NCBI GenBank assembly: GCA_964518335.1
Contig: CAZFDT010000014.1
Location: forward strand, 1-64,000
Length of the DNA stretch: 64,000 nucleotides
Direction: 5' to 3'
Source: CAZFDT01 sp964518335
GTDB taxonomy: Bacteria > Planctomycetota > Phycisphaerae > Phycisphaerales > Phycisphaeraceae
The notes under the pieces are model-generated. The model searched no databases. It worked only from the letters and a program-made list of their open reading frames with translations, and was not told the DNA's origin. Below are positions 1 through 8,794 of the stretch, in pieces. The stretch's first letter is position 1; the number at the start of each line of letters is the position of its first letter. A program made the translations under genes and the position numbers.

Positions 1-7
1 TGCAGCG

Positions 8-235
8 TCATCTGCAGGCGAAGATTCCGTCAAGAGTTCTTTTAGGTGCTCTTATAACACGACCGAAGGCCGTAAACCGCCACTTGTCATTCTGATTTGC
101 GAGGATGTAGTACCTATCGTCCGCCGCATCATTACCACTGATTGTCCGAACAGTGAGGTATAAATGGAAAAACGCCTCCAAATGGCATTCTGTAGGTTTT
201 TGATTATTGTGTTTATACGTATCAGTACACATCAT
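8..235 (-). CDS. Hypothetical 75-aa protein in AT-richer edge
   Basis: I do not recognise this protein. The frame stays open further upstream, but that extension (236-493) is Pro/Ser/Thr-rich, lies over repeat-rich DNA and does not look coding. From the ATG at 235 the composition becomes protein-like, with mixed hydrophobic and charged residues and a basic C-terminal third. Local G+C is far lower than in the rest of the window, so this may be a transferred fragment or the tail of a broken gene. It ends a few bases from the window edge. No domain or signal peptide is visible, and it could simply be a chance ORF. Confidence 0.3.
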   Translation of the reverse strand: MMCTDTYKHNNQKPTECHLEAFFHLYLTVRTISGNDAADDRYYILANQNDKWRFTAFGRVIRAPKRTLDGIFACR

Positions 236-275
236 TCCTCGTCTTCCGCCGCTATTAGTAAGAGACGGGGACGAT

Positions 276-292
276 AAGGTGTCAGGAACCTT
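276..292. repeat. REP-like short hairpin
   Basis: AAGGT-GTCAGGA-ACCTT forms a 5-bp stem with a 7-base loop just upstream of the small minus-strand ORF. From memory, the core GGTGTCAGGAACC recurs in many environmental genomes near REP-associated transposases. No such transposase is visible in this window. Confidence 0.35.
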
Positions 293-297
293 TGATT

Positions 298-993
298 GGG
301 TGTTTTCGTGGTCTTTGGCATGGGGTGGGGAAGGCGGGCTGGGAGTCGTTGCGGGTATCGAGCCGGGGGTGGACCTTGGCCATGGGCCACTGCAGCCGCA
401 CGGTGGGGTGGGGCGGATCGTGTGGCGGGTGGCGGCGGGCACGGTCTGGGGCGACGCATGGGCGAGTTCCCGGCAGAAACGATGCGGAAGCATTGTACCC
501 GCGGCCGCGGCGCGGCGGGGTCAGGGCTCAGGCATCAGGATCGCGGCGGCACGGGTCGGCGGTCAGAGGTCAGGGATCAGCGGGCAAGCGCGGCGCCCCG
601 CGGCGTCGTCAGCGGGGCCTCGTCCCTCGTCCCTCGTCCCTGCACTGGAAAAATCCCCCGCGAGGACTATGCGCCGCACCGGGCGGGGGTAGAATGAAGT
701 GTTGCAGTGGACGGGGGAGGGGAGGGGGGAGGCAGGGGTCAGGGAGCAGGGATCGGGGATCAGGGGCGGAAGGCAGAATGCAAAAGGCAAAGGGCAAAGG
801 CGGAAGGGATCAGGGAACAGGGAACAGGGGTCGCACGGCAACGGGAACGGATCGCATGCAGTGGTATATTCTTACATCTGACATCCGAAGTTCGACATTC
901 AGCATGTCGTCGGAGGTCCACTGCCAGAATAGCAGGCGCATCGTGTGGTGAAGGTGAAAACCCAGTGATTCCGAATAACACTTGCGGGAGGGG
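298..993. other. Long non-coding, repeat-rich interval
   Basis: About 700 bases lie between the edge ORF and the 3' end of metF. Every frame here gives low-complexity translations (Pro/Ser/Gly/Arg repeats) with no recognisable domain. The interval contains several degenerate heptamer arrays and a partly repetitive GACATTC/GACATCC stretch near 875-910. I see no tRNA, no convincing promoter and no T-tailed hairpin. Confidence 0.6.
517..832. repeat. Degenerate heptanucleotide repeat arrays
   Basis: Three blocks show a 7-base period: 517-586 (variants of TCAGGGA), 620-640 (TCGTCCC three times in perfect tandem) and 731-832 (variants of GGGATCA, GGGAACA and AAAGGCA). Drifted 7-base units with partial homology resemble the short tandemly repeated repetitive sequences described in filamentous cyanobacteria. 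The similarity is in style, not demonstrated homology. Confidence 0.7.
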
Positions 994-1911
994 TCAGATG
1001 CCGGCGCCGGAGATGGCTGCGGTGCTGGTGCGCAGGCCGAGGTTTTCGTAGATGCGGCGGGTGGCGTCGCTGCGGTTGAGGGTGTAGAAGTGGATGCCGC
1101 GGGCGTGGTGGTCGAGCAGGTCGCGGCACTGTTCGGTGGCCCAGTGGATGCCGACGCGTTCAACCGCCTGGTCGTCGTTGCCGTCGCCGGCGGTGGCGCG
1201 TTGGACGGCGCGGAGCAGCCCGGCGGGGAAGCGGGCGCCGGCGGCGAGTTCGGCCATGCGGCCCATGCCCTTGACCGAGGTCACGGGCATGATGCCGGCG
1301 AGGATGGGCACGCTGATGCCCGCCAAGTCGCAGCGGTCGCGGAAGTCGTAGAAGTCGCGGTTGTCGAAGAAGAGCTGGGTGACGATGTAGTCGGCGCCGG
1401 CGTCCACCTTGGCCTTGAGGTGGTCCATTTCGAGGAGGCGGTTGGGCGTGGCGGGGTGGCCTTCGGGGAAGCCGGCGACGCCGATGCCCATGTCGGGATG
1501 GCGGCGGCGGATGAAGGCGACCAGGTCGGCGGCAAAGCGGAAGGCGTCGCGGGTGCGGTCCCAGTCGGCCTTGTCCCGGGGCACGTCGCCGCCGAGGGCG
1601 AGGATGTTGTCGATGCCGGCCTCGGCGAAGCGGTCGAGGATGCGGCTGATCTCCGCCTCGCTGTGGCAGACGCAGGTGAGGTGGGGGATGGTGGTGAGCC
1701 GAGTCTGGCGGCTGATGCGGACGACCAGGTCGTGGGTGAGGTCGCGCGTGGACCCACCGGCCCCGTAGGTGACGTCCACGAAGGCCGGGCGAAGCGGCTC
1801 GAGCTGGCGGATGGTCTGAAAGAGCGTTTCGGCACCCTCGGCGGTCTTGGGCGGGAAAAACTCGAACGAGAACGTCGTCGGGTGGGCAGCCAGCAGGTCA
1901 CGGATGTGCAT
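994..1911 (-). CDS. metF: Methylenetetrahydrofolate reductase
   Basis: This enzyme reduces 5,10-methylene-THF to 5-methyl-THF with FAD, supplying methyl groups for methionine synthesis in the cytoplasm. The 305-aa protein has the normal length of bacterial MetF and covers the whole TIM barrel. It opens with the FSFEFFPPK motif (about residues 14-22), followed by DVTYGAGGS, the LALGGD region and the QLFFDN strand near the middle. The start is an ATG at 1911. It stands alone, diverging from the phosphonate-type transporter genes, so the 150-base spacer probably carries both promoters. No SAH or B12 riboswitch is recognisable upstream. Confidence 0.96.
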   Translation of the reverse strand: MHIRDLLAAHPTTFSFEFFPPKTAEGAETLFQTIRQLEPLRPAFVDVTYGAGGSTRDLTHDLVVRISRQTRLTTIPHLTCVCHSEAEISRILDRFAEAGIDNILALGGDVPRDKADWDRTRDAFRFAADLVAFIRRRHPDMGIGVAGFPEGHPATPNRLLEMDHLKAKVDAGADYIVTQLFFDNRDFYDFRDRCDLAGISVPILAGIMPVTSVKGMGRMAELAAGARFPAGLLRAVQRATAGDGNDDQAVERVGIHWATEQCRDLLDHHARGIHFYTLNRSDATRRIYENLGLRTSTAAISGAGI

Positions 1912-2011
1912 CGCGGTTCCACCCTCATCTGCGCGGGGTTCGGGGACAGTCCGGGATGATAGTCAGCCAAGCCGAGCCTCGCCACGGCCCGACGCAGTGG
2001 GCAGGATTGAC

Positions 2012-2028
2012 TTGAGAACCGGTCTCAA
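2012..2028 (+). promoter_or_regulatory. Fur-like inverted repeat upstream of transporter
   Basis: TTGAGA-ACCGG-TCTCAA is a perfect 6-bp inverted repeat 37 bases before the phnD-like start codon. Aligned to the 7-1-7 Fur consensus (TGATAAT-N-ATTATCA), the central 15-mer matches at 10 of 14 positions. This suggests a Fur-family metal regulator, but one of several other dimeric regulators could use such a site. Confidence 0.4.
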
Positions 2029-2065
2029 TATCATAGGAGTAACAGCACCCCTTTGGGAGCCTTCG

Positions 2066-2986
2066 ATGATACGCGTCTTTGCCTTGTCCGTGCTTGCCAT
2101 CCTCGTTGTGACCGCGCCCGTGCGCGCTGTGGATCCGGACGAGCTGGTGTTCGTCTTTCAGAAGCAGAAGGACCCCACGACGATCAAAGCGGCCGCTGAA
2201 AAGGTCGCGGCGTTCCTCACCACGGAACTGGGTATGCCCGTCAAGACTGTAGTGCCCACCGACTACGGTGCCACCGTACAAGCCATGGTGAGTAAGAAAG
2301 CCGACATCGCCTACGTCAGCGCAATTCCGTTCCTCTTGGCGCGACGGGACGCCGGCGCCACGATCCTGCTCGCCGAGCAGCGGGTCGATGCGACGGGCAC
2401 GCCGCGCACCGAGTACGACTCGGTCTTTGTCGTTCGCAAGGACAGCCCGATCGCCGCGATGGAGGACATCGTCAAGAACGCACGCACGCTGCGCATGTGC
2501 TTCACCAGCACGACGAGCACGTCGGGGTACGTGATGGCGTACCGCCGACTGGTCAACGAAGGGCTGCTCAAGCCCGGCCAGAATCCCGGCCACGTGTTCA
2601 AGAGCGCGGTGTTCGGCGGCAGCTACACGCTGGCGTTGGAGCAGGTGCTCGACGGCCGCGCTGACCTGTGCGCCGTAAGTTTCTACACCGTCGAGGGCGA
2701 CACCGCGACGAAATACCTCAAGCCCGAGCAACTGGCCAATCTCAAGATCGTCGCGCGCACCCCAGGCGTGCCGACGCACCTGGTCTGTGCCCGCGGTGGG
2801 CTGAGCGAAAGCCTGCTGACGCGTATCAAGACGGCGCTGCTCAAACTCAGCGCCGAGCACGCGGACCTGCTCACCGACGTGTACGGCGCCAAGACACTCG
2901 TGGAGGTGGATGAGAAAGAGCACGTGGCCACAGCGATCGAGGCCATGAAATACCTAGGCTTGCCGATCGAGGACTTCGCCAAGTAG
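2066..2986 (+). CDS. PhnD-family ABC substrate-binding protein
   Basis: This is a periplasmic binding protein of the phosphate/phosphite/phosphonate (PhnD) superfamily, 306 aa. An N-terminal signal peptide (about residues 1-20, ending VRA) precedes the mature domain. Typical features are the early VPTDYGATVQAM segment, the ADIAYVSAIPFLLA segment and the TSTSGYVM ligand-loop region. I chose the ATG at 2066 because it yields the signal peptide and has GGGAG just upstream; the open frame before it is not coding-like. It is followed 6 bases later by a fused ATPase-permease, so the pair makes a complete importer. The substrate cannot be read from sequence. The upstream Fur-like palindrome raises the possibility of a metal- or iron-linked substrate rather than phosphonate. 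Confidence 0.85.
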   Translation: MIRVFALSVLAILVVTAPVRAVDPDELVFVFQKQKDPTTIKAAAEKVAAFLTTELGMPVKTVVPTDYGATVQAMVSKKADIAYVSAIPFLLARRDAGATILLAEQRVDATGTPRTEYDSVFVVRKDSPIAAMEDIVKNARTLRMCFTSTTSTSGYVMAYRRLVNEGLLKPGQNPGHVFKSAVFGGSYTLALEQVLDGRADLCAVSFYTVEGDTATKYLKPEQLANLKIVARTPGVPTHLVCARGGLSESLLTRIKTALLKLSAEHADLLTDVYGAKTLVEVDEKEHVATAIEAMKYLGLPIEDFAK

Positions 2987-2992
2987 TCGCCC

Positions 2993-4585
<1,593 letters not shown>

Positions 4586-4637
4586 GTACGTCCTTCTACG
4601 GCTTGCAGGTTCGCCGTGGGTGATGTCTGATACCGTG

Positions 4638-4657
4638 CCAAGCCGCAAGCGGCTTGG
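4638..4657. repeat. Perfect hairpin CCAAGCCGC-AA-GCGGCTTGG
   Basis: This perfect 9-bp inverted repeat with a 2-base loop (or 8 bp with a 4-base loop) lies between the transporter operon and the AraC gene. It has no following T run, so it is a weak terminator candidate. Its inner 16-mer recurs in opposite orientation inside tsaD (11911-11926), which suggests a dispersed repeat. Confidence 0.6.
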
Positions 4658-4672
4658 ATCGGAGCGCCAGGC

Positions 4673-5563
4673 TTGGCCACACCTGCGTCATCGCGTCAGC
4701 ACGGGCAACGGGCGGTGCTGGTGGAGTTTGCGCTGGGGCACATGACGGTGCAGACCAACGTCTGCTCGCGTCAGCGCGGCGACGGTGGATACGAGCTGCC
4801 GCCGCGCACGGTGCCGGACTACAACCTGATCTTCGTGACTCGGGGGCGACCGGTGTGGGTGATTGACGACCACGAACACGAGATGGAGCCGGGGGTCCTG
4901 GTGATCGTGCCGCCGCGAGTGAGGCATCATGCATACTGCCGGACGCGGCGATACGACCTGGGCTCGCTGCACGTGGAGGCGACGTTGCCGGGTGGGCAGG
5001 ATGTCTTTGCGCTGCTTCAGCCACCGCGGGTGGTGCGCTTCGCACCGGGCACGCCGCTGGATGCATATCTGCGTGGCTCGCTTGCGGAATTCGACCGCGC
5101 TGTGCACGCTCACGCGCACCTGATGCTGCGAAGTTGGGCGCGACTGGCGACGATCGAGTTATTGCGCCAGTGCCATGAGCAGGGGCAACTGCAACCGCAA
5201 TCGCTGGACCCGGTGGTGACGGCGGTGCTGGATCGCCTGACGCGACGACCAGGGGCGGCGACGAGCCTCGACGAGCTGGCGCGATTCGCCGGGTATACGC
5301 CCCAGCACCTCAACCGCATGTTCCGCCGCGTGCTGGGCGTCACGCCGTTGCAGCATCTGATGCGACTGCGGATGGAGCAGGGCGCGGCGATGCTGCGGGA
5401 CGGTCCGCTCACCGTAGCCGCCGTGGCCAGGGCGTGCGGGTTCGAGGACCCGCACTATTTCAGCCGGGCGTTTCGCCAGCACTACGGCCGCAGCCCCGCC
5501 CAGTATCGTGCCGAATCAGGTTCATTTTCTCCACCCGACGGTTCAGCCGATCCATGGCCCTGA
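4673..5563 (+). CDS. AraC-family transcriptional regulator
   Basis: The 296-aa protein has an N-terminal cupin-like sensor region (about residues 20-130) and a C-terminal AraC double helix-turn-helix (about 195-290). The second helix-turn-helix carries the typical ARACGFEDPHYFSRAFRQ signature and ends GRSPAQYR. The start is probably the TTG at 4673, since GGAG sits 8 bases before it; later GTG codons are possible. It lies 50 bases upstream of a PhyH-type oxygenase on the same strand, a pairing common in planctomycetes from memory, and probably controls that gene. The ligand is unknown. Confidence 0.88.
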   Translation: MATPASSRQHGQRAVLVEFALGHMTVQTNVCSRQRGDGGYELPPRTVPDYNLIFVTRGRPVWVIDDHEHEMEPGVLVIVPPRVRHHAYCRTRRYDLGSLHVEATLPGGQDVFALLQPPRVVRFAPGTPLDAYLRGSLAEFDRAVHAHAHLMLRSWARLATIELLRQCHEQGQLQPQSLDPVVTAVLDRLTRRPGAATSLDELARFAGYTPQHLNRMFRRVLGVTPLQHLMRLRMEQGAAMLRDGPLTVAAVARACGFEDPHYFSRAFRQHYGRSPAQYRAESGSFSPPDGSADPWP

Positions 5564-5612
5564 CCGCCCCCCCGCGATAGCCTTGTCCACACCTCAAAGG
5601 GAAAGGCTCACC

Positions 5613-6422
5613 ATGACACCGATTCTCACTGATGACCAGTGGCTCACGTACACCCGCGACGGCTATCTCCGCCTGGGCAGGCTCCTCGATGACGTCCAGT
5701 TGCAGCAGTTGCAGCAGCGCATCGACGACATCATGATGGGCAAGGCTGACGTGGACTACGACCGCATGCTCATGCAGCTCGACTCCGAGACCGGCGAGTA
5801 CGGCGACGCCGGCGCTCAGACCCGCGGCCACAAGGGCGCCACGCTCAACTACCGTAAGATCGAGCAGCTTGAGTACGACCCGGTGTTCCTCCGCTACATC
5901 CAGCAGCCGCTGTTCAACGAAATATGCGCCCGCACCTATGGCTGCCACGTCCCCGTGGCCGTGTTCCGCTCCATGTTCATGAACAAGCCCGCGCACAAGG
6001 GCACCAAGCTGCCCTGGCATCAGGACCGATGGAACAGTCTCGACCGCGACCCGCTCATCACCGTCTGGACCGCGCTCGACCCGGCGACGATCGAGAACGG
6101 GTGCGTCGAAGTCATCCCCGGCTCGCACAAGTTCGGCGTGCTCAACCCCAGCCACGGCTCGGGCTTCCTCACCGACGATCTGGCCAAGGACCACTGCAGC
6201 GATGACAATCGCGTGTACCTGGAGCTGCAGCCCGGCGAGGTCGTGCTGCTGCACAACTGGCTGCTGCACGGCTCGGACAAGAACCACAGCGCCCAGTCGC
6301 GCCGCGCCCTGAGCGTGTGCTACATGGATGCGCGCACGGTCGACCGCGGCGGTCACACGTATCCCGTCGTCTTCGGCGAAGGTGCGCTTTCTCCAGACTC
6401 ACTGCAACAGGTCGCGGCATAG
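5613..6422 (+). CDS. Phytanoyl-CoA dioxygenase (PhyH) family protein
   Basis: This is a predicted Fe(II)/2-oxoglutarate-dependent oxygenase of 269 aa. The metal triad is visible as H136-x-D138 (WHQDRW) with distal H219 (NWLLHGSD), and the 2-oxoglutarate-binding arginine is R230 or R231. The ENGCVEVIPGSHK segment is typical of the family. The ATG at 5613 has a purine-rich AAAGG upstream and gives the usual family N-terminus. The physiological substrate is unknown; planctomycetes carry many paralogues. It is very likely controlled by the adjacent AraC regulator. It ends 5 bases from the convergent GGDEF gene. Confidence 0.88.
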   Translation: MTPILTDDQWLTYTRDGYLRLGRLLDDVQLQQLQQRIDDIMMGKADVDYDRMLMQLDSETGEYGDAGAQTRGHKGATLNYRKIEQLEYDPVFLRYIQQPLFNEICARTYGCHVPVAVFRSMFMNKPAHKGTKLPWHQDRWNSLDRDPLITVWTALDPATIENGCVEVIPGSHKFGVLNPSHGSGFLTDDLAKDHCSDDNRVYLELQPGEVVLLHNWLLHGSDKNHSAQSRRALSVCYMDARTVDRGGHTYPVVFGEGALSPDSLQQVAA

Positions 6423-6427
6423 CGCGA

Positions 6428-7804
6428 TCACTTCCTGCCGTTGGAGATGCAGACGCGGGTGACGCCGGGGCCCAGGGTGATGGCGTTCTTGCCCTGCTGT
6501 TTGGAACGCAGGGCCATCTGGTCGGCCTGTTCGATGAGGTCGGCGGGGGTGCGGCCATCCCAAGGGAAGCTCGCCAGCCCGCCGGAAATGGTGACGGTGC
6601 TGGAGACGGCCTCGATGAGCTTGGGGAACTTGTAGGCGCAGATGGCCTTCTGAAAGCGCTGGGCGCACTGCAGCACGTCCGTGGGATGGGTGCTGCCTTC
6701 CTTGCGCGGGCTGCTGCGGGGATCGGGGTCCCAGAAGATGACGGCGAACTCGTCGCCGCCGATGCGGGCGACCACGTCGTGGCTGCGCACGACCGACTGC
6801 ATGAGGCGGGCGGTTTCGCGGAGGATGTCGTCGCCGGCGCCGTGGCCGAACTTGTCGTTGTAGAGCTTGAAGTCGTCGATGTCGAAGACCAGCAGCGTGA
6901 CCTGCTTGCGGTTGTGGGAGGCGTCATCAAGGGTCTGCTGCAGGAACTGGTTGAAGTAGCGTCGGTTCCACACGCCGGTGAGTTCGTCGCGGTAGGCCAG
7001 TTTCTGCATGGCGGTGACGCGGGCCTCCAGCGCCAGCCATCGCGCCAGCCACGCCGCCCACGACGCCAATTCGTCTGCGGTCGGGCTGTCGGGCGCGATG
7101 TCCGGCGCATGGAGCACGCCATAGGTCTGGCCGCGCAACACGACCGGCACGGCGTGGTGGTGCACGGGCGCCTCGGCCGGCGTCGCCGCCCACGCCACCC
7201 CCGCGATCCCCGATCGCTGCGTCACGAGTTGCACCGCCAGCCGCTGCAGGCCGCGTCGCCCGTCGAGCAGTCGTTCGATCAGATCGACGTCGCCAAGTTC
7301 GCCATTGGCCTCCTGGTCCTCCGCGTCGGCGGCAGGGCTTGTCGCTGCAGTGGACTGCCGCACGATCCCCAGCGCCGATGCCAGCAGCCGCGCCAGGTCC
7401 GACTGCCCCGCGGGCTCCAGGAGGTAGTCATCTACACCCGCGCTCATCGCCCGCACCAGAAGATCCTCACGGTCGGCCATGTCCACAACCAGTATCTTCG
7501 TCACTGGCGACAAACGACGCAGCGAGGACACCATCGACCGCACCACACTCAGCCCCGCATTCGTGGGGTCCAGTGCGTCCAGACGGGTGATGACGACGCG
7601 CGGGGGGTGCTGCCACGCTTCGCCCAAGGCCATCAGGAACGTCGGCACGACCGTGACGCTGTCGGGGTCGGCATTCAGGTCGCGAAGCGCCGCGACGGCC
7701 ATCGATGCCAGCGCCTCGTCGCCCACCACCAGCACGCGCGACGACGCCTCGCCCTGGCCGGCGGGCCCGTGATCCTGCGAAATGCGCGATGCCGCCTGGC
7801 TCAC
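6428..7804 (-). CDS. Diguanylate cyclase with degenerate receiver domain
   Basis: This 458-aa protein should make cyclic di-GMP from GTP. The C-terminal GGDEF domain (about 265-450) has an intact GGDEF motif at 349-353 and an RxxD inhibitory site (R340-S-H-D343), so it is probably active and product-inhibited. Residues 22-135 have the fold pattern of a receiver, but the usual acidic pocket (VVDDE) reads VVGDEA and the phosphoacceptor region is atypical, so normal phosphorylation is doubtful. The middle (about 170-250) may be a GAF-like sensor. Its start overlaps the stop of the upstream gene by 4 bases, indicating coupled translation with the 7801-8355 protein. Confidence 0.9.
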   Translation of the reverse strand: MSQAASRISQDHGPAGQGEASSRVLVVGDEALASMAVAALRDLNADPDSVTVVPTFLMALGEAWQHPPRVVITRLDALDPTNAGLSVVRSMVSSLRRLSPVTKILVVDMADREDLLVRAMSAGVDDYLLEPAGQSDLARLLASALGIVRQSTAATSPAADAEDQEANGELGDVDLIERLLDGRRGLQRLAVQLVTQRSGIAGVAWAATPAEAPVHHHAVPVVLRGQTYGVLHAPDIAPDSPTADELASWAAWLARWLALEARVTAMQKLAYRDELTGVWNRRYFNQFLQQTLDDASHNRKQVTLLVFDIDDFKLYNDKFGHGAGDDILRETARLMQSVVRSHDVVARIGGDEFAVIFWDPDPRSSPRKEGSTHPTDVLQCAQRFQKAICAYKFPKLIEAVSSTVTISGGLASFPWDGRTPADLIEQADQMALRSKQQGKNAITLGPGVTRVCISNGRK

Positions 7805-8355
7805 GACTTGCGACCTCCATTGGCCTGGTGGTCCTCATCGATTTCGGCCTGCGGCGTGGGGCCCAGCAGCATGGCCAACTCTTCTTCACTGATAAGCGGC
7901 TCGTGGGCGGGGTCGATCGAGTGGGGCACGCGCACCAGCAGCGAGTTGAGGCGCCTGGCCGCGTCATCGTGAGCGGCCAACGCCTCGGCGGCCGTCGGTT
8001 TCGGTGCTGCGGTCGGCGCGTGACCGTTGAGCCGCGACAGCGCCGCCTCGCCCTTGGCGGTGGTGTCGTACCGCCAGCACGTGGTGCGAGGAAAATAGCG
8101 GTGGACGGCCTCGACCAGCTCGCCGACCATGACGTGCTCGGCGGGGTCCTGCACGATCAGCGCTCCTGCCCGGCTGTAGGCCAGGTCCACCAGCGCCGCC
8201 GGTGCATCGGTCGCCACGATCGCCACCGCCCCGCGTTGTTCCAGGCCACGCAACAGCGGCCGAGGCAACTGCCCGTGCGGCGCCACCAGCACGACGCAAC
8301 GACACAATCTCGGCCCGTTTGCTCCAGCCTCGGGCTGCACACGTCTCTCTCCCAT
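7801..8355 (-). CDS. Receiver-like protein paired with GGDEF gene
   Basis: I do not recognise a named family for this 184-aa protein. Residues 15-110 show alternating beta/alpha spacing like a receiver domain (VVLVAPHG, IVATDAP, ALIVQDP), without a clear phosphorylation site. The C-terminus is acidic with an EEELAMLLGP segment. The ATG at 8355 was chosen because the longer open frame upstream is low complexity and overlaps the 8462-8737 gene. TACAAT at 8367-8372 (minus strand), 11 bases before the ATG, could be its -10 element. The ATGA overlap with the cyclase suggests it modulates c-di-GMP synthesis; that role is inference. Confidence 0.6.
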   Translation of the reverse strand: MGERRVQPEAGANGPRLCRCVVLVAPHGQLPRPLLRGLEQRGAVAIVATDAPAALVDLAYSRAGALIVQDPAEHVMVGELVEAVHRYFPRTTCWRYDTTAKGEAALSRLNGHAPTAAPKPTAAEALAAHDDAARRLNSLLVRVPHSIDPAHEPLISEEELAMLLGPTPQAEIDEDHQANGGRKS

Positions 8356-8461
8356 GTCAGCGGATGATTGTACCCGCTGGCGGGGCGGCGACAGCCCGGA
8401 GGGGGCGTCGTGCGGCGGTTTCGGTGCGATTGTGCGGCGTGGGAAACCGGGGCGAGGCGGA

Positions 8462-8737
8462 TCAACCGACCTCGAAAAAGCGGCAATCGGTCCCGCCGTG
8501 GCCGATGCGCACGACGACCGGCTTGCCGCAGCGCGGGCAGCGTGCCTCGTAGGCCGTGCCGCCGCGGTTGCGATAGGCTCGGCCATACACGCCGCAGCAG
8601 CGCCACAGGATCGCCAGCCACGGCCGCCCGCCCGCCAATACGCCGCGCGCCGCCGGCAGGGCCCGAGCTCCATCGACGCCCAACGACCCGGCCGTCTCGA
8701 TCCCGGCGATGTCCACGATGTAGTCTGCCCGCGCCAT
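8462..8737 (-). CDS. Small zinc-ribbon-like protein
   Basis: This is a 91-aa protein of unknown function. The second half has a CC pair (WRCCGVYGRAYRNRGG) followed by CPRCGKPVVVRIG and a further Cys (TDCRFF), consistent with a zinc-binding ribbon. The N-terminal third (YIVDIAGIETAGSLGVDGA) is less ordered in pattern. The arrangement of a Gly/Arg/Tyr stretch between Cys pairs looks conserved rather than accidental. It lies upstream of the receiver-like gene on the same strand with a 106-base gap that contains that gene's likely promoter. Confidence 0.6.
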   Translation of the reverse strand: MARADYIVDIAGIETAGSLGVDGARALPAARGVLAGGRPWLAILWRCCGVYGRAYRNRGGTAYEARCPRCGKPVVVRIGHGGTDCRFFEVG

Positions 8738-8794
8738 GCGTTATCCATCGGCCACCGCGATGCGGAAAGATGATTCGCCCCAGGGAACACAACT

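Noticed and set aside
982..1959. Long plus-strand frame across metF (325 codons)
   Set aside because: It is the antisense shadow of metF; the translation is Gly/Ala/Val/Asp-rich without domains.
1912..2065. SAH or cobalamin riboswitch upstream of metF
   Set aside because: No conserved riboswitch core can be recognised in the short spacer; only the Fur-like palindrome stands out.
4638..4657. Hairpin as rho-independent terminator of the transporter operon
   Set aside because: No T run follows, and the same 16-mer occurs inside tsaD, so a repeat element is the better explanation.
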